Shown here: positions 9,401 through 17,343 of the stretch, piece by piece | Numbering within the stretch: position 1 is the stretch's first letter | How the letters are laid out: the number at the start of each line of letters is the position of its first letter | Source of the DNA: an uncultured bacterium | Lineage (GTDB): Bacteria > Verrucomicrobiota > Verrucomicrobiia > CAIQCK01 | Reading direction: 5' to 3' | Assembly (NCBI GenBank): GCA_903870275.1 | Contig: CAIQCK010000061.1 | Coordinates: forward strand, 22,505 to 86,504 | Length of the DNA stretch: 64,000 nt | The notes under the pieces: model-generated | What the model was told of the DNA's origin: nothing | The model's database searches: none | Seen by the model: the letters and a program-made list of their open reading frames with translations, nothing else | Program-made: the position numbers and the translations under genes

Positions 9401-9508
9401 GAACCAGCCACCGTCTGGTTGCTGATTGCTGGCGTAGCCTGGCTTGGTGTGCGCACGACCCGGAGAAGTTTGAAATGGCATCCACAATCAGCATCGGGGC
9501 AGCCGTGA
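6500..9508 (+). CDS. Multi-pass membrane protein with VIT domain and PEP-CTERM tail
   Basis: The protein has 1,002 residues. Residues 20 to about 380 contain many hydrophobic segments, estimated at 9-11 membrane helices. Around residues 500-605 is a vault/inter-alpha-trypsin (VIT)-like beta domain (VTLKLRNGG, GRIELPES, ALWVYQMIRDASRRDPGLL, FPFAAGEQRTVEIEF). A vWA-like strand follows with an IVDCSSQSS metal-site motif. The C-terminus is NVPEPATVWLLIAGVAWLG then RTTRR, with PEP at 967-969: the motif, helix and basic end recognised by exosortases. Membrane VIT proteins tied to exosortases are known (MSEP-CTERM and XrtN-associated families); this resembles them, but I cannot assign it to one. It is probably anchored or processed at the cell envelope. 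No exosortase gene is in the window. Confidence 0.8.
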   Translation: MSAPKPIEATAKPLLPDSLKQPFVLFWVWIVPQAVLLALNLHAFYIAVGDISAEQRHMAYEVFGSEVFLFAVGCAVVLTLRALRKPVSWSVNWLLLALPVLHLWLFTYRLETLLPRSVVDWILPPETVLYNQFALIMPAVFYAAVRLACFDAPLRRGVDVCVCVIVAVGAPALWYLVFHVMLWFRMFDGGLAAVVIIGLVIGLTIAMMTAIIRLLVMGYVWLQQRGRWSLAALTFVVGIAGPLGGLWLNRYFPFPADFQSVGVYVMAVLNGALLLVPEFRREWPARLVWLAQCVMFAFTLYFFIVFLPFLPLAIPAVIAIGTGFLILTPTVLFLVHGQRLLDGFRREAADGRRVRAVLLAALAVLAMPAVYTGAAWMDRAVLHRAMGYVFSPDYRRADRFDGNLMALRHSMTRLADFKAGLRLPFMSDYYDWIVFDNLVLPDDRLNRLHRTFFGSDLPVVSANQIGLFNTRGPRRASAREVMRSAPPSAVSMEAVTHESVREGECVRTRVTLKLRNGGQGNSEFVGRIELPESVLVSGFWLHIGSERVPGRLFEKKTALWVYQMIRDASRRDPGLLVYTGADSVELRVFPFAAGEQRTVEIEFLHPAVVVPTVRIGDVALKLDDKTPASDAGMALAGAQEGKCVLAMAPTALERLPRAKRRPYIHLIVDCSSQSSAKPEMLKPAIRDMVTRYFPDATECVITAGNYEFRDITGGLMSLGDIERTTDRALGEKLPPMRGGFLQDRAIKRALLWHYDQFSRARDGDAWLERFPVIVVLRAGHGEPLSDDDLAMFARFAPDTMCYYSQGSGRSPCAFDFANKPLPTANLTAARHPVIVLRCGNAVAVCAPLANAPAALVQFAPTVANRDLTVLDSASGRFRPVGPVSVIAPDTRYSRGMSAWLLHYALIENPSFDNAGLSDIVRLSRDSGVLVGSTSYIVVENSAQWKTLELKEKQKLASSNALEIANVPEPATVWLLIAGVAWLGVRTTRRSLKWHPQSASGQP

Positions 9509-9518
9509 GGGATTGGTC

Positions 9519-10424
9519 ATGAACGCCGGACGCATCTTCGACATCCAGCGGTTCTCGATCCACGACGGGCCGGGCATTCGGACGACCGTGTTCTTGAAAG
9601 GCTGCCCGCTGCGGTGCCTCTGGTGCGGCAACCCGGAGAGCATTGACCCGAAGCCGCAGCTTTCCTATGTCGCCGACAAGTGCATTGCGTGCGGCGAGTG
9701 CTTCAAGGTCTGCAAACCGAACGCGTTGTCAAAAGACACCGCGGGCAAAGCGGTCGTGGACCGCGCCCGTTGCACCAACAGCGGCGATTGCGCGCCGGTC
9801 TGCGATCCGAAAGCGTTGGAAATGGTCGGCCGCGACATGGCGGTGGACGATGTGATCGAGGTTGTGTTGCGCGACCGCGACTACTACGCGCAATCCGGTG
9901 GCGGGTTGACGCTCTCCGGCGGCGAGCCGTTGCTCCAGCCGGAGTTTGCGGAGGATTTGTTTCATGCCGCGAAGAACCACGGCATCCATTGCTGCATCGA
10001 GACCTCCGGCTACGCAACGTGGGATGTGTTCGAGCGGCTGAGGCGCGTCGTGGATCTGTGGCTGTTCGATTTCAAAGAAACCGATCCGCGCCTGCATGAG
10101 AAATTTACAGGGCGGGAAAACCAGACCATCCTGGAACGGCTGCAACAGTTGCACGACGCCGGCGCAGCGATTCTGCTGCGCTGCCCGATGATTCCCGGAC
10201 ACAACGCGCGCAAGGAGCATCTCGACGGTATTGTCGCGTTGTCTCGCCGGCTGCCGCGACTCGGGGGCGTCGAGTTGCTTCCCTACTACGATCTCTGGCG
10301 CGCCAAGCTGAAGCGGTTCGGGTTGACGGCCCATCTGCCCGAATCCGTCAAACCGCCGACGCGCGAGACAGTCAAGTCATGGAACGCTTATCTGCGCGAC
10401 CGTGGCGTGCGGGTGAGGGGATGA
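9519..10424 (+). CDS. Glycyl-radical enzyme activase (radical SAM)
   Basis: The protein has 301 residues from the ATG at 9519; a TTG six bases earlier is less likely. The radical SAM motif CxxxCxxC appears as KGCPLRCLWCGNPES, binding the 4Fe-4S cluster that cleaves S-adenosylmethionine. A ferredoxin-like insert follows: the first set CIACGECFKVC is complete, whereas the second, CTNSGDCAPVC, has the first two cysteines six positions apart instead of three. LTLSGGEPLLQPEF is the SAM-binding GGE motif. The length and insert match activases of glycyl radical dehydratases and decarboxylases rather than pyruvate formate-lyase activase. It begins 10 bases after the VIT gene stop and presumably activates the enzyme at 2769. 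It has no export signal. Confidence 0.93.
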   Translation: MNAGRIFDIQRFSIHDGPGIRTTVFLKGCPLRCLWCGNPESIDPKPQLSYVADKCIACGECFKVCKPNALSKDTAGKAVVDRARCTNSGDCAPVCDPKALEMVGRDMAVDDVIEVVLRDRDYYAQSGGGLTLSGGEPLLQPEFAEDLFHAAKNHGIHCCIETSGYATWDVFERLRRVVDLWLFDFKETDPRLHEKFTGRENQTILERLQQLHDAGAAILLRCPMIPGHNARKEHLDGIVALSRRLPRLGGVELLPYYDLWRAKLKRFGLTAHLPESVKPPTRETVKSWNAYLRDRGVRVRG

Positions 10425-10478
10425 CCGCTCGGATAAGGAACGCAGCGCTACGTTGCGGCGACGCGCCCGCAGCGGCCA

Positions 10479-13400
10479 CTACGGAATCACGGCAACGTCA
10501 AGCAAGGTGTCGCCTCGCAATAGTTTCACACAGCGCGGCTTCTTTTCTTTTGCGTCATTCAGGTCGAGGCTGAGCCTTTTCGCTGAAACGGGAACGGAAA
10601 GCAGTGTCTCGCCGGCCTCATTGCACACAACGAGGCGATGCCGCGCTCCTGCGAGCTTGAGGGTCAGGGACAATTGGTCGCCATTCCTGGCGATGGCGAT
10701 CAACCGCGGCAGGCGGGCGATGCACGCAACGCCGCCGCGCGACAGCCAGCGGCTCACGCGTAACTGGTTGGACGCGGTCACTGAAAGTTCTTCGCCGCCG
10801 AGCAAGTCCACGACGTGTTGATCATCGCGGAGAGTCACGGCGAGCAGCGGCTCGTGCACGGTATGACCGGTAGCGTTGTAGATCGTCCAGAGTGTCTTCG
10901 CACCGGAGCCGAAGCGGTTGGCATAGACGAGCGGCTTCAGCGTCGGTACGAGCGGTTCGTCATCGCCGCCCAGCACGTTGTTGTTCTCTTTCAGGACCGC
11001 ATACATTGCAGGAGGATACTCGCGGCCAAACGCGGCGACCATGTTCCAGAAACGCTTGTGGCAGTCGCGGTCCGCGCCGCGATGGTCCAGCTCGTAGGCT
11101 TTGCACTCGGGGAAATAGAAGCGCTGCGTGTTGCATTCCAACGGCCGCAGCGGCGTCGCCTGCACCGTGAGATCATAGGTGATGCAGCCGTCGAGGAATT
11201 GCATCAGGTAGTCGTAGCCCGGATGCTCGGTCGTCAGCACCAGGCGACGGTTCACCTTGTCCATCGCGGCGCGCACCATCTTCGTGGCTTCGGCGGTGGC
11301 ACGCAGCCACTCCGTGCAACCCGGCTCGGCGAACGTGTGTTTATGCGCCAAGTTGTAGCATGCCCAGCCGCGATGGCCGTATTCGTCAAGGCGGATGCCA
11401 TCAGCGCCCGTCTCGCGCATCACGCGGCCCATCGAGTTGGCGACCCACTGGCGGACTTCGGCGAGATCATGGCACGGGTTCCAGACCTCGTAACCTTTGG
11501 CATAATCGCCGTTGGGCAGGATCACGTCCCATTCCTTGCCGTGTTGCTGGCCGGCCTTGCTGGCGTCGTCCAAACGAAACGGGTCGGTGTAGAGCGTGAT
11601 GAGCGAGCAGCTCTTCTTGTATTCCTGCACCGCTTTGCGAAACGCCGGCAGGCCGCCGAAGCGTGCGTTGTAGCCGTCGTAATCGCCGGGTTGGTTGTTC
11701 CACATCATCTGGCCCGTCACCGGGTCTTTCACGTAATACGATTGCCACAGTGAGTATTTCGCCTCGCCGAACTTCTCCTTGAGCTTGTCGAATGGCGTGC
11801 TCCATGGCCCCAGCGGCGACCATTCCCACCACGACATCAGTTCAAGACAATCGCGTTCCGGCTTCAGAAAGTCGGTGCGATACTTGCCATCTTTGAACAA
11901 CAAATCGTGGCCCCAGCCGACGGCGATCATGTTCACCACGCCGTCGAGCCGTGACGGCGGCCGGAACTTCCATGCCCGGTGTGCCCACGCCGCATAGTCT
12001 TTCATGGGCGTTTTCCAGTCGCCCGCGTGTGCGGAGATGACGACCGGCGCTGGGGCAAACATCCCGCCCGGCTCGCGCGTCCGGCGAAGATATTCGACAG
12101 CGAAACTCGTCCCGGTGACTTGCTCGAACGTATTGCTGAACTGGAACTCCGGTTTCGTCGGGCACATCGGCGTCAACGTCGGACCCGGCGGACGTCCCGG
12201 CAGTTGCTTGCTCAGCGCGAAGATTTTATACCGGCCGTCCGCGTCGTCGGTGCGCACCGACAAGCCCGCGCCAAGCGCGGGGCTGAACAGGTCCATGACC
12301 TGATAAAGTGCCTGATGATCGCCGTAGCCCTGGCGGACCAGCGCAGGCCGGTCCGCAATGATGCCGCCGCCACGCGGGAAGAAATAGTAGTCGGCCGCCG
12401 AATCGCTGGAGAGCGCGAGACCCGCGAGATGCGGGAAGGCCACTTTGAAGTCCAGCGGCGCAGAGCCGCGGTTGGCAAGCGCGAGTCCCAAACGCAATCC
12501 GTCCGTGTTGATGGAGCCGGTCAGCGTGGCCGCGAGCGAGTGCGCGGGCAGGAACAACTCCGCCGCGAAACCGTTGCGACCCTCAGCCCGCAGCGACTGG
12601 CACTCGAAATCGCGCGCGCCGGAGAAATGGTTCGTGCCGATCTCGACGAGGAACATGTCGAGTTTGTCCGGTTGGCGCACGGTTTCAGAGTTGGCTTGCT
12701 CGTTGAAGATCGAAACCAGCTTCAAATGGTGCGAGTCCAAAGCGAACCGGCAACGCAGCGTGGCGTTCTCCAGCAATGCGGCGTCATTCGTGACACGGCA
12801 CGAAGGTTTGCGTTTCGCCGCAGTTCCAGCAGGCGCGGCGATGGGTGGGCAGATGTTGATAGGCAACTCCACCGCGTGATAGCCGCGCACGCCTCGCACG
12901 ACCAACGACCGCGCGGCGGCGTCCACCACAACGCCGCTGACTGGTTTGCCACTCACCGTCGTTTCAAATCGCGGCCCACTGCCGTTGATGGCTGGCAGCG
13001 GCTTGCCCTCCACGTCAAGCCATCGGAGTTTGAATTTCTTCGCTTCAACCGTCTCAACCGCCACCGTCACTGGTTGTGACTGGTCCAGCCGCTGCGGCTC
13101 CCACTCCAGCCGGACCTCGTTGTCGTGCGCCCCGGCGTAAGCGATGACGCCCGCTGGGTCGCTTAGTGCCGGTGTCGAGGCGGGTCGCCACGCGCTCTCG
13201 AATTGTCGTTCACTGCTCAGCAGGATCAACCGCACCATGTATTCACCGCGCGCGCCGATGGCGTTGAGTTTGTCAGCAGTCCACGTCTTGCCGCCATCGA
13301 AACTGACAGCGCTGTTGCCGCCGGACGGTGTGTTGTCTATGCCGAGATAAAGGTAATCATCCGGCTTTGCTTTCGTCACCGGCGTCGGCGCTTTTCGGAA

Positions 13401-13868
13401 GATGACTTCGTTGCGGCCGCGGACGAATTCTTCCTTCGGCAGCGCAAAATCAAACCACGCCATCGCAATCGGCTTGCCGTCCGCATACACCGGGGCGCCT
13501 CCGTTGTTCGGAAACGTGTGGACCTTGCCGTTGATGACGACCTCAAACGCCTCGTCAAGGCCGTTGGCCTTGCCGAGCGATATAAGCGAATAATCGCGCA
13601 CGCAGAAGAACGCCGACAGCCGCACCTTGCGCGCCGCCGCCCACGCCGGTTCCGGCACGGAGGCGAGGTCGAGAATCTTCTTCGCCTGGTAGCGCGGATC
13701 GCTTTGATGCGTCATGCCCATCGAAGCGCCGCACCACAGGCCGTTGTCATCGCGCACGATGCGGACATCGTTGGCGGTTTGTTCAACGAGGGATGGCGCG
13801 GCGTAAATGGATAGCGTCATCCAACCAGCCAGGGACAGCAGCACGAGGAAGCGTGATCTGTAGCTCAT
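10479..13868 (-). CDS. Large secreted glycoside-hydrolase-like protein (DUF6259-like TIM barrel)
   Basis: The product has 1,129 residues. It starts with a Sec signal (FLVLLSLAGWMTLSIYAAP). The N-terminal 350 residues look like beta-sandwich carbohydrate-binding or accessory domains. The C-terminal half contains TIM-barrel-like elements: FGEAKYSLWQSYYV, ITLYTDPFRLDD, and DGIRLDEYGHRG with Asp828 and Glu829. The position of Asp828 at a strand end matches a glycosidase nucleophile. It resembles large uncharacterised exported proteins of Verrucomicrobiota and Planctomycetota annotated as DUF6259. Glycan hydrolysis is an inference from the fold and the neighbouring enzymes. It converges with the activase and is followed on the same strand by nothing closer. 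Confidence 0.7.
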   Translation of the reverse strand: MSYRSRFLVLLSLAGWMTLSIYAAPSLVEQTANDVRIVRDDNGLWCGASMGMTHQSDPRYQAKKILDLASVPEPAWAAARKVRLSAFFCVRDYSLISLGKANGLDEAFEVVINGKVHTFPNNGGAPVYADGKPIAMAWFDFALPKEEFVRGRNEVIFRKAPTPVTKAKPDDYLYLGIDNTPSGGNSAVSFDGGKTWTADKLNAIGARGEYMVRLILLSSERQFESAWRPASTPALSDPAGVIAYAGAHDNEVRLEWEPQRLDQSQPVTVAVETVEAKKFKLRWLDVEGKPLPAINGSGPRFETTVSGKPVSGVVVDAAARSLVVRGVRGYHAVELPINICPPIAAPAGTAAKRKPSCRVTNDAALLENATLRCRFALDSHHLKLVSIFNEQANSETVRQPDKLDMFLVEIGTNHFSGARDFECQSLRAEGRNGFAAELFLPAHSLAATLTGSINTDGLRLGLALANRGSAPLDFKVAFPHLAGLALSSDSAADYYFFPRGGGIIADRPALVRQGYGDHQALYQVMDLFSPALGAGLSVRTDDADGRYKIFALSKQLPGRPPGPTLTPMCPTKPEFQFSNTFEQVTGTSFAVEYLRRTREPGGMFAPAPVVISAHAGDWKTPMKDYAAWAHRAWKFRPPSRLDGVVNMIAVGWGHDLLFKDGKYRTDFLKPERDCLELMSWWEWSPLGPWSTPFDKLKEKFGEAKYSLWQSYYVKDPVTGQMMWNNQPGDYDGYNARFGGLPAFRKAVQEYKKSCSLITLYTDPFRLDDASKAGQQHGKEWDVILPNGDYAKGYEVWNPCHDLAEVRQWVANSMGRVMRETGADGIRLDEYGHRGWACYNLAHKHTFAEPGCTEWLRATAEATKMVRAAMDKVNRRLVLTTEHPGYDYLMQFLDGCITYDLTVQATPLRPLECNTQRFYFPECKAYELDHRGADRDCHKRFWNMVAAFGREYPPAMYAVLKENNNVLGGDDEPLVPTLKPLVYANRFGSGAKTLWTIYNATGHTVHEPLLAVTLRDDQHVVDLLGGEELSVTASNQLRVSRWLSRGGVACIARLPRLIAIARNGDQLSLTLKLAGARHRLVVCNEAGETLLSVPVSAKRLSLDLNDAKEKKPRCVKLLRGDTLLDVAVIP

Positions 13869-13890
13869 GGCCGCAGTTTAGAGCGACCGG

Positions 13891-14733
13891 TCAGGATTTG
13901 CGCGTCCAAACTTGGACCATCGGGCAGGAGGGAAACGTCACATCTGGATCGTCCACCTTCGCGTTGAGTTCGGCGGTGAGCGCATCTACGTCGCGGGCTG
14001 TTGCCAGTCCGGCTTCAACGATCGCCGGCTTCAGACATGTCAACGTCAGTGGATAGAGCCGCTTCACCGGTTTGAGCGGCTCCGACGGCGAGACGACTTC
14101 GAAACGCACATCGGTCAAACCGGTTTGACGGCAGAGTCGCGGCAGTTTGCGACCGATAAGCGGATCGCCGCCGTACAGCCGCATGACGCGCTGGTAGAGG
14201 CCGAGATGCCGCATCAACGCCGGCGCTTTCGGATGCGCAAACACGCCGCTGCAATCAATGTCCTCAATCACCACACGGCCGCCCGGTCGCGCCAGCGCGG
14301 TCATCGCCTGGATGGCGCGCAGGGGTTTATCCAAATGCGAGAGCAGGCATCGCGCATAAACGAGATCGAATTGCGCGGAGGGCAGAGGAGGCGCGTAAGC
14401 ATCGCCGGAACCAAACTCGACGTTCTTCAGTTTGCGCTCGGCGGCAGTTTGGCGTGCGACATCAATGAAAGTGCCTGCTTCATCAACGCCGATGACACGC
14501 CCGGCGGCGCCGACATGCCCGGCCATCGCCATCGTCACCAATCCCGTGCCGCAGCCGATGTCGGCACAGTGCCAGCCCTCACGCAGGCCGGCACGTTCCA
14601 ACAGCGCCCATGTCGTTTGGTGATAAACCTCATCGAGCACGCGCAGCCTTTGCGCGGCGGCGGAGTCGGTGCCGAGGGTGTAGCGTGGCAGCCGATCTTT
14701 GGTTGGATGTTGTGTTTGTGCGGCCCTGTTCAT
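13891..14733 (-). CDS. Class I SAM-dependent methyltransferase
   Basis: The protein has 280 residues. Motif I is ADIGCGTGLVTMAMA around residue 57. Acidic loop GVDEAG comes next, then FDLVYARCLLSHL and PGGRVVIEDIDCSG, all in the order of a UbiE/Methyltransf_11 fold. Such enzymes methylate small molecules or proteins; the substrate is not visible. No membrane segment is present. Its start codon lies beside the first hairpin of the REP cluster, so the 5-prime end of its message may carry or border that palindrome. It sits 22 bp upstream of the large glycosidase-like gene and could be co-transcribed with it. Confidence 0.88.
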   Translation of the reverse strand: MNRAAQTQHPTKDRLPRYTLGTDSAAAQRLRVLDEVYHQTTWALLERAGLREGWHCADIGCGTGLVTMAMAGHVGAAGRVIGVDEAGTFIDVARQTAAERKLKNVEFGSGDAYAPPLPSAQFDLVYARCLLSHLDKPLRAIQAMTALARPGGRVVIEDIDCSGVFAHPKAPALMRHLGLYQRVMRLYGGDPLIGRKLPRLCRQTGLTDVRFEVVSPSEPLKPVKRLYPLTLTCLKPAIVEAGLATARDVDALTAELNAKVDDPDVTFPSCPMVQVWTRKS

Positions 14734-14736
14734 GTC

Positions 14737-14885
14737 GCTCCTGCGGAGCTAGTTTGTTATGGGTTTGATTCTATAAACATGCCGCGCCTACGGCGCTAGT
14801 TGCCATTGTGTCGAAACCCAAGCCCCGTCAGGGGCGTCATGTTTATAGTTCATCGTCCGGAAGATTGCGGAAGCTCCGTAGGAGC
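14737..14885. repeat. Cluster of four REP-like palindromes
   Basis: Four short hairpins lie in the 178-bp gap between the methyltransferase and the RAYT. They are GCTCC-TGC-GGAGC at 14737-14749, GCGCC-TAC-GGCGC at 14784-14796, GCCCC-GTCA-GGGGC at 14822-14835 and GCTCC-GTA-GGAGC at 14873-14885. The middle two are enclosed by an 11-bp inverted repeat (CTATAAACATG at 14771-14781 and its complement at 14838-14848). The outer two share the flank ACATGTCGCTCC in opposite orientation. This arrangement is typical of REP/BIME sequences mobilised by the adjacent transposase family. Confidence 0.8.
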
Positions 14886-14911
14886 GACATGTTCGTAGCC
14901 GGTCAAGGAGT

Positions 14912-15373
14912 TCAACCAACCGGCTTGAACACATATCGCTCATCATAGGGCACGCGAAACTTTTCCAAGAAAGCGAAATACTCATCTTGAAACGTTCGCC
15001 GCGCGTGGTGTTTCTCTTGATTCTGGATGTAGCGAATGACGGTGTCCAATTGTGAGTGGCCGTAAGAGAAGGCCCCGAAGCCTTCCTGCCACGAGAACCT
15101 GCCCAAGACCCATCGGCTTCTGTTGATGTGGTTGGTCGAGCCAGTTTTGATGTCGCCAACAAGATCCGAAAGAGCCACATCCGATTTCAATCCGATCAGA
15201 ATGTGTGTGTGGTCCGGCATGCAGTTGATGGCCAGCAGTTTCTGTTTTTGCCCGCAGACGATGCCGGTGATGTATTTCTGCAGTTCCTCTTTGCGTTCGG
15301 GGCGAATCAGATTCTGCCGGCCCTGCACGGCAAAAACCACTTGAACGTAGATTTGCGTGTAGGTGTTAGCCAT
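14912..15373 (-). CDS. REP-associated tyrosine transposase (IS200/Y1 family)
   Basis: The protein has 153 residues. The HUH metal-binding motif is in INCMPDHTHILIG, and the nucleophilic tyrosine is the Y of IRYIQNQEKHH. The tail QDEYFAFLEKF is also typical. Y1 transposases cut and join single-stranded DNA at hairpins. This size and the lack of IS ends fit the domesticated RAYT branch, which acts on REP palindromes. Similar hairpins flank it on both sides (14873-14885 and 15384-15397), the second within 25 bp of its start codon. The frame is intact, so it may be active. Confidence 0.92.
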   Translation of the reverse strand: MANTYTQIYVQVVFAVQGRQNLIRPERKEELQKYITGIVCGQKQKLLAINCMPDHTHILIGLKSDVALSDLVGDIKTGSTNHINRSRWVLGRFSWQEGFGAFSYGHSQLDTVIRYIQNQEKHHARRTFQDEYFAFLEKFRVPYDERYVFKPVG

Positions 15374-15383
15374 GAAACGTGCC

Positions 15384-15397
15384 GCTCCTGACGGAGC
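15384..15397. repeat. REP-like palindrome upstream of the RAYT gene
   Basis: GCTCC-TGAC-GGAGC, the same stem as the hairpins at 14737 and 14873, in the 42-bp gap between the RAYT start and the LysRS stop. Confidence 0.75.
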
Positions 15398-15415
15398 TTG
15401 GCGTGCATGCGCCGG

Positions 15416-17248
15416 TCAGGTCCAGCCTTTGAACTGGATGGCGACGCCTGTCAGCCCCGCAAGTTGTCCGGCCAGGCGGTTTCCGTAAGCGGTCGCGCAG
15501 GCGGCGGATTCGCATGGCTCGGTGATCACCCGCTTCGCGTAGGTTTTTTCGTCATCCAACGTTACCGTGAACTCAACGATGCCAACGCCGGCAACGAAAT
15601 CGGCGCGGGCGGCGGCGGATTTGATGTGGACCTTCTCCTTCGTGAGCCACTGTTCGAATGCCTCCTCGGTGAGGCTGCTTTCGCGCCAGAAGGCCGTCTT
15701 GTCGAGCGGCAGTTCCTTCAACCGCTTGAGCACGAAGCCGCTGTCGAGAAACGCCAGCAGATTGCCGGCCTTGGGGCCGCTGTCGCGGTCGAGCAACACA
15801 CGGTAGATCGCCTGAAAGCCGACGGGGTATTCGATGGGCACGAGCCGCTCGACCTCGAAAATCTTGTGCTGGAGCGGTTCGTCTTCCCATGGCGTGCCGG
15901 GCAACGCGTCGGCGAGCATATGAAGGAACGCGCGCTGGGTTTGCGTGAGCTGTTGCGCGCGAGCCGGCAGTGTGTCCTGCAATTTCGTCTTTTCCTCTTC
16001 GGTTGCGTAGTTCTCCAGCCAGAAGCGCGCGGACTGGACGCGGCGGTCGAGATGCCGGCGCTCCAGCGGCGTCAGCGGCGAGCCTTGGCGCTTCTCGATT
16101 TCGGCGACGAGGTTGAGGTGCGGCATCTGCACCAGCGTCACAACAAGTTGGAAGTTCGCGTCGTGGAAATCGCCCTCCGGCGTAATCTCCGACAACGCGT
16201 AGAGCCGCTTGTCCGGCTCCAGCGTCTTCGCGTCGTGGTAGGTCCGCCAGTGGTAGCGGTCAAATTCGTTGAAGAGCTTCGTGATATAGACTTCGTCGGG
16301 CGAGAAGTTCACCGGATGCTTCGGTTGCGGCTTGGTCATCAGGAACCGCAGCACTTCCGGCGGCAGGAAGTTTGCCATGTCGCGCGCCGACGCGCCGACG
16401 CCGCGCGAGGAGCTCATCTTCGCGCCGCCGACGAGGAAGAACTCATACGGGATGTTGAGCGGCGGTTTCGTCCCGAAAATTTCGCGCAGGCAATGTTCCG
16501 AGACATCGCGCGAGCCGCCCTTGGTGCTGTGGTCCTTGCCCGCGCCCTCGATGGTGACGGGGAACGTGGTCCACTTCGCCGGCCATTCGAGCTTCCACGG
16601 GAGTTTGCCGCGGCCGTCGAACGGCGAGACCTTGCCCGCGTAGCCGCAACCGCGCGCCCACTTCACGAGGTCGGGCCGGCAGGTGTAGGTGACTTCCTTG
16701 CCATCGTAGGCGGTGACCTCGGTGGTGCCGACGCGTCCGCATTTCTCGCAGACGGTCTGGAACGGAAACCAGGTATCGGCGCGTTCGGCGCCGCTGACTT
16801 CCTTGTAAATGCGGCGGACCTTGTCGGCGTTGCGAAGGATGGTATCAATCGGCTCGTTGAACTTGCCGGAGCGGTAGATGTCGCGCATCCGGTATGTTTC
16901 GACCTTCACGCCGAGTTCCTCGAACACCTGGAAAAACTCGCGGATGAAATGCTCGGCCATGTCGGTCGCATCGGAGCCGGGCGGCGGCGGCGTGTTGCAG
17001 AGCGGCGCGCCGAGATACTTCTCGAAGTGCTCGCGCTGGCCGTAGGGGATTTCGTCCACCGGGTCGTAATCGTCCACGCCGTAGATGTAGCGCACGGGCA
17101 CGCCGCGCTCCTTGAGCACGCGGAACATCACGTCGTGAATGAGGACGCCGCGCAGCGCGCCGACATGCACCCGGCCCGACGGCGTCTTCGAGTCGTTGAT
17201 GGTCTGCGGTCCTTCGATTTTTTGAGCCAACTGGTCACACCAAAGCAT
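15416..17248 (-). CDS. lysK: Class I lysyl-tRNA synthetase
   Basis: From the ATG at 17248 the protein has 610 residues; the frame opens six codons earlier. It attaches lysine to tRNA-Lys. The class I signatures are SGRVHVGALRG at residues 25-35 (HIGH motif) and GGAKMSSSRG with Lys277 (KMSKS motif). Between them lies a cysteine-rich segment, CEKCGRVG and GCGYAGK, typical of the archaeal-type enzyme. This class is unrelated to the common class II LysRS and in bacteria occurs in spirochaetes, alphaproteobacteria and scattered other groups. The protein is cytoplasmic. It is the only tRNA synthetase in the window and stands next to a tRNA-modifying enzyme on the same strand, 95 bp apart. Confidence 0.95.
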   Translation of the reverse strand: MLWCDQLAQKIEGPQTINDSKTPSGRVHVGALRGVLIHDVMFRVLKERGVPVRYIYGVDDYDPVDEIPYGQREHFEKYLGAPLCNTPPPPGSDATDMAEHFIREFFQVFEELGVKVETYRMRDIYRSGKFNEPIDTILRNADKVRRIYKEVSGAERADTWFPFQTVCEKCGRVGTTEVTAYDGKEVTYTCRPDLVKWARGCGYAGKVSPFDGRGKLPWKLEWPAKWTTFPVTIEGAGKDHSTKGGSRDVSEHCLREIFGTKPPLNIPYEFFLVGGAKMSSSRGVGASARDMANFLPPEVLRFLMTKPQPKHPVNFSPDEVYITKLFNEFDRYHWRTYHDAKTLEPDKRLYALSEITPEGDFHDANFQLVVTLVQMPHLNLVAEIEKRQGSPLTPLERRHLDRRVQSARFWLENYATEEEKTKLQDTLPARAQQLTQTQRAFLHMLADALPGTPWEDEPLQHKIFEVERLVPIEYPVGFQAIYRVLLDRDSGPKAGNLLAFLDSGFVLKRLKELPLDKTAFWRESSLTEEAFEQWLTKEKVHIKSAAARADFVAGVGIVEFTVTLDDEKTYAKRVITEPCESAACATAYGNRLAGQLAGLTGVAIQFKGWT

Positions 17249-17260
17249 GGGTGATATTAG

Positions 17261-17289
17261 CCACAAAGAAGCACAAGATGCACAAGAAG
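17261..17289. repeat. Short purine-rich tandem repeat
   Basis: Three imperfect copies of a CACAAGA-like unit (CCACAAAGAAGCACAAG continuing with GCACAAGAAG) in the gap between LysRS and the dihydrouridine synthase. It resembles an AT-richer interspersed repeat and has no coding role that I can see. Confidence 0.4.
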
Positions 17290-17343
17290 ATTTTTGCGAG
17301 GGGAATATAAAACAAGCGTGTCATGGAGTGACACGGCTGCTTC

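Noticed and set aside
15398..17254. Plus-strand open frame of 618 codons
   Set aside because: Antisense to the lysyl-tRNA synthetase, which has clear catalytic motifs.
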